Part shown: positions 1-6,955 of the stretch, one piece after another
Layout of the letters: the number at the start of each line of letters is the position of its first letter
Numbering within the stretch: position 1 is the first letter of the stretch
Origin: a virus
Length of the DNA stretch: 29,843 nt
Reading direction: 5' to 3' (one strand)
Virus record (IMG/VR): IMGVR_UViG_3300017757_000081
Location: 1 to 29,843 of that record
Notes under the pieces: model-generated
Databases searched by the model: none
The model's input: only the letters and a program-made list of their open reading frames with translations
What the model was told of the DNA's origin: nothing
Program-made: the position numbers and the translations under genes

Positions 1-2
1 AA

Positions 3-218
3 GACTGTTCTACAGATTGTTTAAGTGGGCACATACAAGATGGAAGGTTTGATAAAGATTGGGCAGACATAAAACAAGATTACAATAAAGAGGGTACAGT
101 TGATTTATTCAAATATGCTGAACGAGAGTTAGCTAAAGGAAATTACACTTTTTATAAATGGAATGAGCAAGAAAAACAATACAGAGAGGAACAAAATGAA
201 TATATTTGTACTAGATAG
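3..218 (+). CDS. 3' end of an unknown gene (partial, cut by window edge)
   Basis: An open frame runs from the first complete codon to a TAG at 216-218, giving 71 residues of a C-terminus with no start in view. The composition is coding-like: acidic and aromatic residues, a probable helix around YAERELAKG, and a charged EQEKQYREEQ stretch near the end. I do not recognise the family. It overlaps the start of the next gene (196) by 23 bases, which is common in this genome, and the overlap carries that gene's Shine-Dalgarno sequence. It could be a chance open frame, but the length without stops in AT-rich DNA and the gene packing argue for a real end of gene. Confidence 0.5.
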   Translation, partial: DCSTDCLSGHIQDGRFDKDWADIKQDYNKEGTVDLFKYAERELAKGNYTFYKWNEQEKQYREEQNEYICTR

Positions 219-675
219 AAACCCTATGGTATGTGCTATGTATCATTGTGATAAGCATGTACCTAAGATGATACTTGAGACGGCTCAGATGATGTGCACG
301 GTAGCTAATGAGCTCGGTGTACCTGATGTGCCGTACAAGTCTACTCATCCTAAACATCCGTCCACGTTGTGGATAGGTAAGTCATGGTCTAATTGGATAT
401 GGGCTAGACAACTAGCTTCGGCTCTTAACTTTGAGTATAAGAGACGCTTCAACCATGAGGTTAACCACAAGTCATGGGACGTGATAGATAACCTTAGACT
501 GACTGACGGTACTTACAGGCTAGACGGCATTGGGTTAACACCGTTTGCTCAAGCTATGCCTGATGAGTACAAACATGAAGACGCAGTGGTTGCATATCGT
601 AACTACTACAAACACGGTAAGGCAGACATACTGACTTACAAATACAGTAACAAACCAACATTCTTAGGAGAATAA
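196..675 (+). CDS. Conserved phage protein of unknown function (HCDKHV motif)
   Basis: 159 residues from ATG 196. An in-frame ATG exists at 163, but 196 has a good ribosome site (GAGAGGA, 184-190, six bases upstream) and starts directly with the conserved-looking N-terminus MNIFVLDRNP. The first part carries YHCDKHVPKMILETAQMM (about residues 16-33), rich in potential metal or catalytic residues (His, Cys, Asp, Lys). A second block, GLTPFAQAMPDEYK, followed by a Tyr-rich AYRNYYKHGK, lies near residues 115-140. I recall this motif pair from hypothetical proteins of marine phages, some labelled as DNA glycosylase/endonuclease V-like, but I cannot confirm that and assign no function. It sits just ahead of the RNA polymerase, in the early-gene position of T7-like phages. 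Confidence 0.85.
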   Translation: MNIFVLDRNPMVCAMYHCDKHVPKMILETAQMMCTVANELGVPDVPYKSTHPKHPSTLWIGKSWSNWIWARQLASALNFEYKRRFNHEVNHKSWDVIDNLRLTDGTYRLDGIGLTPFAQAMPDEYKHEDAVVAYRNYYKHGKADILTYKYSNKPTFLGE

Positions 676-678
676 AAT

Positions 679-906
679 ATGTGTGAACTAACATTAGAAC
701 AAGCGGGACAGTTTCATCCAGTAAAGGAGAGACACTATCAACAATACTTAAAGACGCTAGACTGGGCTGACTTTGGACAGCATGATACAGTCAGACGTGC
801 TAGGTATGAAGAGTTTATCAAGGGTGGCTTACATCCTAGTGAGGAAGAACACAAGAAGCCTATTAGACTAGTCACGGGGACTGAGGACTACGGCAAGGAG
901 TTTTAA
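679..906 (+). CDS. Small hypothetical early protein
   Basis: 75 residues, starting three bases after the stop of the gene before it, with a clear ribosome site (AGGAGA, 666-671). The product is soluble and charged, with a probable helical middle (HYQQYLKTLDWADF, then HDTVRRARYEEFIKGG) and an acidic end. There is no signal peptide or membrane segment. I do not recognise the family. Its TAA stop (904-906) is at the same time the first three bases of phage promoter P1. Position upstream of the RNA polymerase suggests an early gene, possibly acting on the host, but nothing in the sequence shows a function. Confidence 0.8.
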   Translation: MCELTLEQAGQFHPVKERHYQQYLKTLDWADFGQHDTVRRARYEEFIKGGLHPSEEEHKKPIRLVTGTEDYGKEF

Positions 907-920
907 AGTACCCTTTATAG
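904..920 (+). promoter_or_regulatory. Phage RNA polymerase promoter P1 (before RNA polymerase gene)
   Basis: TAAAGTACCCTTTATAG, one of five intergenic copies of the consensus TAAAGTNCCCNTTATAG. It is identical over 17 bases to P2 at 3460, and the identity continues as ATAC. By analogy with T7 promoters (which start TAATA and end TATAG, with G as +1), transcription would begin at G920. The first three bases are the stop codon of the gene before it. It would let the phage polymerase transcribe its own gene. Confidence 0.8.
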
Positions 921-972
921 ATACCACAAGGTATTTTCCTCTGGTGTCCTGAGCAAGACATAAAACTGCTCA
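921..972 (+). other. Two small hairpins in the RNA polymerase leader
   Basis: Directly after the predicted +1, ATACC (921-925) pairs with GGTAT (930-934) around a four-base loop and is followed by TTTT. Further on, TGAGCA (950-955) pairs with TGCTCA (967-972) around an 11-base loop. They lie in the roughly 90-base untranslated leader of the RNA polymerase gene, the longest leader among the promoters seen here. They could stabilise the transcript end, be processed by RNase III, or attenuate. The stems are short, so function is inference. Confidence 0.35.
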
Positions 973-1010
973 CCAATTATAAACACAATAACTTAAGGAG
1001 TTTATTCTAT

Positions 1011-3458
1011 ATGACAGAGATATTTAAGAACATCAATGAGTACGTTGATGAAGTAGAACATGAAGAAGAGATGATTCGACTGGGGAAACAGCGAGTCAAT
1101 AAGCGTAGGCACTCACATGTCCAACGTGAAGAGGAGTCAGTGACGAGCTATGGTAAAGTCATGGTCTCACAAACTATCAGACCGTTAGCTCAGTGTATAC
1201 AGACATACTTGGAGAGCAATGCTGAATCAATAGGTCAGCCACAAAAAGCTTTTACAAAGTTAAGACATGTAGAGCCTGAGATATCAGCCTTGATTACAGC
1301 TAAGCATATCATCAATACAATCACTCAGCATAAACCATTGACAGCTACGGCTATATCATTGGGCGGTAAGATTGAGACTGAGATAGCTTTACAAAACTTT
1401 AAGAACTTAAACCCTGAGTTGTATGAGGCAGTCAAGACTGACCTTGATAAACGCTCATGGAATTATTCTTATAAGCGTAGGAAACTAAGAGAGTCAGCTA
1501 AGAGAGATGATGTGGCTGAGTGGGAAGAGTGGGACACCAACACCAAGCTACAGCTTGGAATACGTTTGGTTGAGCTCATGATAGAAGCGACAGGTATGAT
1601 TGAAATGGGCGTTGAGGTTATTAACCGTAAGCGTACTAAGATTATCAAACAGACAGCCAAGACTAGAGAGTGGATAACCAATCGTAATAGTTTTAATGAG
1701 CTGTTGAATCCTGAGTATCTACCTACAGTGATGCCACCTAAACAGTGGACTTCAGTCACGGGTGGTGGATACTGGACTAAGGAGCTACCTGAGTTAGACC
1801 TAGTTAAACAGAAAAATAAAATCTTTAAGCGTGAGCTAGAGAACTTTGACATGCCTGAAGTATACAACGCTGTCAATGTTATGCAGTCTACTGGCTTTAA
1901 GATAAATACTTTTGTACTAGATGTGATGAAGCACGCTTGGGACAATGGGGAAGCTATGGGTGGTATGCCACCAACAAAGGATATGCCTATACCTAACAAG
2001 CCACATGACATAGACACTAACCCTGTGTCACGTAAGGAGTGGAAGAAACAAGCTGTTATCTGCCATACAGAAAACTCTAGGATGTTTAGTAAGCGATTAC
2101 TATACGCCAAGATACTTTGGGAAGCTGATAAGTTTAAAGACTACACCAATATATACTTCCCATTACAATTAGACTTTAGGGGCAGAGCCTATTGTGTTCC
2201 CGCATTTCTAAACTATCAGGGTATCAGTGGGGCTAAGGCTCTGTTGTCATTCTCTCATGGTAAAGAGATAACGGAAGATAATAGCGGTGGCTTTTGGTTA
2301 GCTGTGCACGGGGCAAACGTGTGGGGCAATGATAAAGTTACACTTGAAGAGCGAGCTCAATGGTCTATGGATGAGGACAACATGGCATGGATAAGACGAG
2401 TAGCTGAAGACCCTATCTCAAACAGAGAGTGGGAAGACGCTGACTCACCGTTCCAGTTTCTTGCATGGTGTGATGAGTGGATACGCTTTCAGAATGAGGG
2501 CTATGGTTTTATATCTTATCTACCAGTTGCAATAGACGGGTCATGTAATGGGCTACAATTATATTCGCTTATGTTAAAAGATAAAGAAGCGGGTAAGCTA
2601 GTCAATGTAGTGCCGAGTGATAAACCACAGGATATCTATCAGTTAGTAGCTGACGCTGTGACTGAGCGTTTAAAAGATGAGGCGGCACAGGGCAAAGAGT
2701 TTGCTCAGCTGTGGTTAGACTATGGAGTTAAGAGGAGTACTACTAAGCGTAGCATTATGACAATATGTTATGGCTCAACAAGGTACTCATGCACTGACTT
2801 TGTAGTAGAAGACTTGACCAAAAGAAAAGATAAAGGAGAGATACATCCCTTTGAGGACATGTTCAAACCCTCTATCTATCTTGCGGGTATTATTTGGGAG
2901 AGCATAGGAGACAACTTGAAGTCAGCCCGTAAAGGTATGGCTTACTTGCAGTCTATTGCTAAGGTGGTAGCTAAAGAGCAACTACCTATTCACTGGGTGA
3001 CACCCGTTGGATTCCCTGTGTATCAGTCGTATCCTGAGATGAAGTCTAAGAGAGTCAAAGCTATGCTAATGGGTGAAGTTATAAAACCTAGAATCAAAGA
3101 AGAGACAGACAAGACTGATAAGCTAAGGATGTCCAATGGTGTTGCACCTAACTTTGTGCACTCACTGGATTCAGCGGCTATGATACGGACTGTTAACATC
3201 GCTAATAAGAATGGTGTAAAGAACTTTTGCAACGTTCATGATAGCTTTGGTACAACAGCGGGAGATGTGGAGATGCTAAGTGCTAGTCTCAAAGAGGCTT
3301 TCATTCAGACATTCACAGAGACAGACGTACTTAAAGAGTTCAAAGAAGATGTGAAGTCACAGTTACCTGTAGACCTACACGATAAGTTACCTGAAGAATT
3401 AGAGAAGGGTGACTTGGATGTGCAGTTGCTCAGAGAATGTGATTACTTCTTTGCATAA
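1011..3458 (+). CDS. Single-subunit T7-like DNA-directed RNA polymerase (T7 gp1)
   Basis: 815 residues against 883 in T7, with the whole polymerase core recognisable. Motif A is LPVAIDGSCNGLQ, with the metal-binding Asp at residue 509 (T7 D537). Motif B is TTKRSIMTICYG, with Lys579 and Tyr587 spaced eight apart as in T7 K631/Y639. Motif C is NVHDSFGT, with the second catalytic Asp744 (T7 D812). The protein ends in the typical DYFFA, matching the aromatic-Ala end of this family. The N-terminal third is less conserved and accounts for the length difference. The start at 1011 has AAGGAG (994-999) at a rather long spacing of 11. The enzyme is expected to read the TAAAGTNCCCNTTATAG promoters found in this window and so to drive middle and late genes. 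Confidence 0.98.
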   Translation: MTEIFKNINEYVDEVEHEEEMIRLGKQRVNKRRHSHVQREEESVTSYGKVMVSQTIRPLAQCIQTYLESNAESIGQPQKAFTKLRHVEPEISALITAKHIINTITQHKPLTATAISLGGKIETEIALQNFKNLNPELYEAVKTDLDKRSWNYSYKRRKLRESAKRDDVAEWEEWDTNTKLQLGIRLVELMIEATGMIEMGVEVINRKRTKIIKQTAKTREWITNRNSFNELLNPEYLPTVMPPKQWTSVTGGGYWTKELPELDLVKQKNKIFKRELENFDMPEVYNAVNVMQSTGFKINTFVLDVMKHAWDNGEAMGGMPPTKDMPIPNKPHDIDTNPVSRKEWKKQAVICHTENSRMFSKRLLYAKILWEADKFKDYTNIYFPLQLDFRGRAYCVPAFLNYQGISGAKALLSFSHGKEITEDNSGGFWLAVHGANVWGNDKVTLEERAQWSMDEDNMAWIRRVAEDPISNREWEDADSPFQFLAWCDEWIRFQNEGYGFISYLPVAIDGSCNGLQLYSLMLKDKEAGKLVNVVPSDKPQDIYQLVADAVTERLKDEAAQGKEFAQLWLDYGVKRSTTKRSIMTICYGSTRYSCTDFVVEDLTKRKDKGEIHPFEDMFKPSIYLAGIIWESIGDNLKSARKGMAYLQSIAKVVAKEQLPIHWVTPVGFPVYQSYPEMKSKRVKAMLMGEVIKPRIKEETDKTDKLRMSNGVAPNFVHSLDSAAMIRTVNIANKNGVKNFCNVHDSFGTTAGDVEMLSASLKEAFIQTFTETDVLKEFKEDVKSQLPVDLHDKLPEELEKGDLDVQLLRECDYFFA

Positions 3459-3459
3459 C

Positions 3460-3476
3460 TAAAGTACCCTTTATAG
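3460..3476 (+). promoter_or_regulatory. Phage RNA polymerase promoter P2 (before SSB gene)
   Basis: TAAAGTACCCTTTATAG, identical to P1, followed by ATACAAC. It begins one base after the TAA stop of the RNA polymerase gene. The predicted +1 is G3476, leaving a leader of about 29 bases that contains the GGAG ribosome site of the SSB gene. Confidence 0.8.
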
Positions 3477-3504
3477 ATACAACAACAGAAAATGGAGAAT
3501 AAAC

Positions 3505-4128
3505 ATGGCACAAAACTATGAAAAGATTGTGACACCTGTAGGTACAAGCCAGTACGCTTGGTTATCTACACCTGACACACGCTTTGATGAGACGGGTCAT
3601 TACAAGACTAACTTAATTCTTAAGACTGAAGATGCAGCTGAGTTAATGCAGAGCATTGACAAAGCGTTAGCACTCAGTACTAAAGAAGCCCAAGAAAAAT
3701 CTAAAGGCAAGAAAGTTAAGACTGCGGATGCACCTTACTTTGAAGAGGTGAATGACGAGGGTGATGCAACAGGTAACACTATCTTTAAATTCAAATGTAA
3801 AGCACAGATAGTTACTAAGGACGGGACAATAATTCCTAACCGTGTAGCAATGTTTGATGCTAGTGGTACACCTATTGGTAAAGATGTAAGCGTATGGTCG
3901 GGCAGTGAGATGAAAGTCTCAGCTGAACTTGTACCTTACTTCACATCTATGGTAGGAGCGGGAGTCTCAATGAGATTGAGAGCCGTGCAAATAACTAAGC
4001 TAGTAGAAGGCGGTGGCGGCAACGCTAAAGGCTTTGGCTTTGATGAAACAGATGGATACGTTCATCAGGAGACTACAAAAACAAATGACATGGAGAGCAC
4101 GACTGAAACGGAAACCTCTGACTTCTAG
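3505..4128 (+). CDS. Single-stranded DNA-binding protein (T7 gp2.5-like)
   Basis: 207 residues against 232 in T7. The N-terminus (KIVTPVGTSQYAWLSTPDT, then a DETGHYKTNLIL block near residue 30) and the following beta-rich region have the pattern of the gp2.5 OB-fold family. The C-terminus is the diagnostic part: a flexible acidic tail, MESTTETETSDF, ending in Phe, which in T7 contacts the polymerase and helicase and competes with DNA for the binding cleft. Ribosome site TGGAGA lies at 3492-3497. The last 44 bases, encoding this tail, also encode the start of endonuclease I in another frame. Expected role: coating single strands at the fork and promoting annealing in recombination. Confidence 0.92.
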   Translation: MAQNYEKIVTPVGTSQYAWLSTPDTRFDETGHYKTNLILKTEDAAELMQSIDKALALSTKEAQEKSKGKKVKTADAPYFEEVNDEGDATGNTIFKFKCKAQIVTKDGTIIPNRVAMFDASGTPIGKDVSVWSGSEMKVSAELVPYFTSMVGAGVSMRLRAVQITKLVEGGGGNAKGFGFDETDGYVHQETTKTNDMESTTETETSDF

Positions 4129-4534
4129 AAAAGTTGGATTGATACACGGCTTTAGGTCGGGACTTGAAGAGTCTGTTGCGGCAGAGTTAAGGAGTCAGAA
4201 AGTACAGTATGAGTTTGAAGAAACTAAATTAAAATATACTAAACCTGAGAAACTACATACCTATACACCTGACTTCTATCTGCCAGCCGCTGACATTTTT
4301 GTAGAGACTAAAGGATTATTTACTACAGCAGACAGACAGAAGATGAAACTAATTAAGGAACAGTATCCTGATTTAGATATTAGATTCGTATTCAGTAGGT
4401 CAGCATCAAAGATAAGTAAGAGAAGTAAAACAACATATGGAATGTGGTGTACTAAATATGGATTTAAGTACGCTGATAAACATATACCAAAGGAGTGGTT
4501 ATGCGAAACGAAAGAAAAGAAACGGACTTCATAG
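4085..4534 (+). CDS. Endonuclease I, Holliday-junction resolvase (T7 gp3-like)
   Basis: With ATG 4085 the protein has 149 residues, exactly the T7 length. Longer in-frame starts from 4013 exist but only lengthen it into the SSB gene. The PD-(D/E)XK active site is complete: Glu28 in FRSGLEES, Asp63 in YTPDFYLP, Glu74 and Lys76 in FVETKGL, matching T7 E20, D55, E65 and K67. The end matches T7 too (TTYGMWCTKYGFKYADKHIP, then EW). A possible ribosome site AGGAG (4067-4071) lies 13 bases upstream, which is long, so translation may be coupled to SSB, whose last 44 bases it overlaps. Role: resolving branched DNA before packaging and degrading host DNA. Confidence 0.93.
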   Translation: MTWRARLKRKPLTSRKVGLIHGFRSGLEESVAAELRSQKVQYEFEETKLKYTKPEKLHTYTPDFYLPAADIFVETKGLFTTADRQKMKLIKEQYPDLDIRFVFSRSASKISKRSKTTYGMWCTKYGFKYADKHIPKEWLCETKEKKRTS

Positions 4535-4962
4535 TCGTCTGTTCTTCCGAGACACCACCCTGTGATAATATTGGACGTAAGGAACTAGATGCACAGCACC
4601 GTAAAGACGGTTGGTTCTCTTGTGGTTTTCATAAGATTATAACTAGGAGTGGTTACGTAGAAAATGGAAGAGACATTGGACTTGCTGGTGGTCACGTTGA
4701 TGACGGCACTGGTGAATGTACTAACGCTAATTCAGTAAGCATATGTATGATAGGTGGACAGGGAGAAGATGGTCAGCCTGACTGTAATTATACCTTCCAA
4801 CAATACATATCATTAAGAATAGTGATAGATGAATTAAGGCAACTGTATCCTACAGCACAGCTGATAGGACATAGAGATATAAATAATAAAACAAAGTGTC
4901 CATACTTTTGTGTTAATGAATTAATGGACATACATAATAGGAGTAAAGGTTATGGACGATAA
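4501..4962 (+). CDS. T7 lysozyme-like protein (gp3.5, Amidase_2 fold) with altered active site
   Basis: 153 residues (T7: 151), aligning without gaps to T7 lysozyme over the first half: TDFIVVCSSETPP against TDAIFVHCSATKP, then GWFSCGFHKIITRSG, GRDIGLAGGH, VSICMIGGQGEDG and LIGHRDI. In T7 this protein both cuts the N-acetylmuramoyl-L-alanine bond and inhibits the phage RNA polymerase. Zinc ligands His124 and Cys133 are present, but the first ligand (T7 His17) is Cys14 and catalytic Tyr46 is Phe43. The lysine equivalent to K128 is unclear because of a one-residue insertion (Lys130 or Lys132). There are eight cysteines. It may be a weak or inactive amidase kept as a polymerase regulator; that is inference. 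Start: ATG 4501 with AAGGAG at 4489-4494. It overlaps endonuclease I by 34 bases. Confidence 0.88.
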   Translation: MRNERKETDFIVVCSSETPPCDNIGRKELDAQHRKDGWFSCGFHKIITRSGYVENGRDIGLAGGHVDDGTGECTNANSVSICMIGGQGEDGQPDCNYTFQQYISLRIVIDELRQLYPTAQLIGHRDINNKTKCPYFCVNELMDIHNRSKGYGR

Positions 4963-5137
4963 ACAGAAAGCGGCGTATGAAAAACGTAAAGCGAAATATA
5001 CACAGATAGTAGTACCTAAAGAAGTTAAAGCTATGATAGATAAACTTTGTGAAAAATCTTTTAGGTCAGCAGCTGGTGAGGTTTCTTATCAGATAGCTAG
5101 AGCCTTAGAAAGAACTAAAGAGTTACCTTACGATTAG
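4952..5137 (+). CDS. Small ribbon-helix-helix (Arc/MetJ-type) DNA-binding protein, putative
   Basis: 61 residues. After a charged N-terminus (1-15) comes YTQIVV (16-21), a probable beta strand; then PKEVKAMIDKLCEK (22-35), a helix; a turn with Arg-Ser (38-39); and AAGEVSYQIARALER (40-54), a second helix. This order, with Pro at the start of helix A and R-S before helix B, closely matches Arc-type repressors (Arc: strand, W-P-R-E-V, G-R-S, E-I). It would bind DNA as a dimer through the strands. ATG 4952 has AGGAG (4940-4944) and overlaps the gene before it by 11 bases. It ends directly at promoter P3, so control of the replication genes is possible but not shown. Confidence 0.7.
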   Translation: MDDKQKAAYEKRKAKYTQIVVPKEVKAMIDKLCEKSFRSAAGEVSYQIARALERTKELPYD

Positions 5138-5154
5138 TAAAGTGCCCCTTATAG
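5138..5154 (+). promoter_or_regulatory. Phage RNA polymerase promoter P3 (before primase-helicase)
   Basis: TAAAGTGCCCCTTATAG immediately follows the TAG stop of the ribbon-helix-helix gene. Predicted +1 is G5154. The transcript would begin GTGAGGATTAAAAATG, so the ribosome site GAGGA (5156-5160) lies within the first seven bases and the start codon at position 14: an extremely short leader. Confidence 0.78.
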
Positions 5155-5166
5155 TGAGGATTAAAA

Positions 5167-6762
5167 ATGAAAGAAGACGACAGCACATTCCTACACCACG
5201 CCCCATGCCCCGCATGTGGTTCTAAAGATAATCTCGGTGTCTACACAGACGGACATGAGTATTGTTTTGGATGTGGTTATCATAAAAATGGAGAACAAAT
5301 GACAGCACCCGCAACAACAACAACCGATTACAATTTTGTACACGGAACTGTTACCCCTTTAAACAAACGTAAGCTTGACCACGACACACTACAGAAATTT
5401 AATTATGAAATTGGTGAGTCGAATAAGAGACCTGTTCAGATTGCTAACTACTACGATAGAGATAGAGTACTGGTTGCACAGAAGCTACGCTACCCTGATA
5501 AATCATTTCAGTGGATAGGTGAAGCTAAAGACGGGACGCTCTTTGGTCAACACTTATGGCGTGACAAAGGTAAAATGGTTATTGTTACTGAGGGTGAGAT
5601 TGATTGTCTCTCTGTCTCTAAAGTAAATGGCAATAAGTTTCCTGTAGTATCAGTTAAGACTGGGGCTCAGGGGGCTAAGAAAGATTTACTTAAAGAGTTA
5701 GAGTGGCTTGAATCATTCGAGACTGTTGTACTTATGTTCGACCAAGACGAAGCTGGTAAAAAAGCTGCGTTGGAATGTGCTAAAATCTTTTCACCTAACA
5801 AAGCCAAAGTCTGTACTCTACCTATGAAGGACGCTAACGAAATGCTGGTGGCTGGAAAAGTTAAAGAGTTAACAGATTGCATATGGTCAGCGAAAGCTTA
5901 TAGACCTGACGGCATTGTATTAGGTGCAGACTTGTGGAACGACATACAGAAGGAAGACAGTTATGTCACCGTTCAGTATCCGTTCTCTTGTCTGAATAAA
6001 AAAACACATGGTCTACGTAAAGGAGAACTTGTTACAATAACAGCTGGTAGTGGCGTTGGTAAATCCTCTTTCTGCCGCCACTTGGCTCTTCACTTACTGA
6101 GAGAAAAATTTTCAGTAGGTTACCTAGCTCTCGAAGAAAATGTCAAGCGTAGTGTTCTTGGCATAATGGGTATTGAGATGAGAAAGCCGTTACATTTAAC
6201 AAGGGAAGGAGTCAAAGATTCTGAATTAAAAAAAGTCTTTGACTCTACCGTAGGCAATGGGAACTTTTATTTATATAATCACTTCGGCTCAACAGCCAGT
6301 GATAATCTATTGGCTAAGATAAGATACTTAGCTAAAGGATGTGATGTAGACTTTGTAATCTTAGACCACCTACACATGGCATTGTCATCTATAGGTGATG
6401 AGACTACAAATGATGAACGTAAACTTATTGATTATACAGTATCAAAGCTTAGGACTCTAGTAGAAGAGACAGGTATAGGCTTAATACTTGTATCACACCT
6501 GAAGAGACCTGAAGGAAACAAAGGGTATGAGGACGGTGTAGCAGTATCAATGAATAGTTTAAGAGGTAGTGCGTCAATCGGGCAGTTATCTGATATGATA
6601 ATAAGTATGTCAAGAGACTTACAGTCAGAAGGTAACTTAGCTCAGGTCAACGTACTTAAGAACAGGTTTAGTGGAGAGACAGGCAAAGCTTGTACCTTAC
6701 ACTATGACTTAGAAACAGGATGTTTACAGGAGACACAGGATGATGTCAACAATGACTTTTAA
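5167..6762 (+). CDS. Bifunctional DNA primase-helicase (T7 gp4-like)
   Basis: 531 residues (T7: 566). The N-terminal zinc ribbon has CPAC (Cys14, Cys17) and CFGC (Cys33, Cys36). The TOPRIM primase part shows VTEGEIDCLS (Glu142) and MFDQDEAG (Asp192, Asp194). The RecA-like hexameric helicase has Walker A GSGVGKSS (294-301, Lys299), Walker B VILDHLH (Asp400), then LILVSHLKRP and the SMNSLRGSASIGQLSD motif. The C-terminus is acidic and ends NNDF, as in T7, where the terminal Phe docks on the DNA polymerase. Role: unwinding at the replication fork and primer synthesis. An internal ATG at 5299 with its own ribosome site could give a short form without the zinc ribbon, as T7 gp4B. First gene of the P3 transcript. 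Confidence 0.97.
   Translation: MKEDDSTFLHHAPCPACGSKDNLGVYTDGHEYCFGCGYHKNGEQMTAPATTTTDYNFVHGTVTPLNKRKLDHDTLQKFNYEIGESNKRPVQIANYYDRDRVLVAQKLRYPDKSFQWIGEAKDGTLFGQHLWRDKGKMVIVTEGEIDCLSVSKVNGNKFPVVSVKTGAQGAKKDLLKELEWLESFETVVLMFDQDEAGKKAALECAKIFSPNKAKVCTLPMKDANEMLVAGKVKELTDCIWSAKAYRPDGIVLGADLWNDIQKEDSYVTVQYPFSCLNKKTHGLRKGELVTITAGSGVGKSSFCRHLALHLLREKFSVGYLALEENVKRSVLGIMGIEMRKPLHLTREGVKDSELKKVFDSTVGNGNFYLYNHFGSTASDNLLAKIRYLAKGCDVDFVILDHLHMALSSIGDETTNDERKLIDYTVSKLRTLVEETGIGLILVSHLKRPEGNKGYEDGVAVSMNSLRGSASIGQLSDMIISMSRDLQSEGNLAQVNVLKNRFSGETGKACTLHYDLETGCLQETQDDVNNDF
5290..5301 (+). promoter_or_regulatory. Internal ribosome-binding site and start for a short helicase form
   Basis: GGAGA (5290-5294) sits five bases before an in-frame ATG (5299-5301, Met45), just after the zinc ribbon ends at about residue 39. 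T7 gene 4 makes a 63-kDa full form and a 56-kDa form from an internal start at Met64 that lacks the zinc ribbon; the arrangement here is the same. Seen: the site and its position. Inferred: that it is used. Confidence 0.5.
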
Positions 6763-6955
6763 AGTAAAAGAAATAAACTGGTCAGCAATACTAATATCAG
6801 CACTAACTGAAACTGCATCTACTAATAAGATAGTACAGATTCCGATAGCAACTGATGATGGTGAAAGCTTACTAAACCTTGCCCTTGATAAACTTATTGA
6901 AGAAGGTGATGACCGTGCCTATCAAATAGAAGTGGTGAGGCATAAGATACACTAA
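6740..6955 (+). CDS. Small hypothetical protein
   Basis: 71 residues, overlapping the end of the primase-helicase by 23 bases. ATG 6740 has AGGAG (6728-6732) at a spacing of seven; a second in-frame ATG at 6752 is possible. The protein is short, acidic in the middle (ATDDGESLLNLALDKLIEEG) and ends in basic residues (VVRHKIH), consistent with a small alpha/beta domain. There is no membrane segment or known motif. I do not recognise it. It is followed by a TAATG junction into the next gene, so the three small genes between helicase and polymerase are translated as a coupled group. Confidence 0.75.
   Translation: MMSTMTFKVKEINWSAILISALTETASTNKIVQIPIATDDGESLLNLALDKLIEEGDDRAYQIEVVRHKIH

Noticed and set aside
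1469-2110. A 213-codon open frame on the minus strand within the RNA polymerase gene
   Set aside because: It is antisense to a strongly conserved gene, has no ribosome site, and no other minus-strand gene exists in the window.
4013-4084. Upstream starts for endonuclease I
   Set aside because: They would add up to 24 residues with no counterpart in T7 gp3 and increase overlap with SSB; ATG 4085 gives the T7 length.
6757-6780. TTTTAAAGTAAAAG just after the primase-helicase stop as a promoter
   Set aside because: It shares TAAAGTA at a stop codon like true copies, but it has no CCC and no TATAG box.
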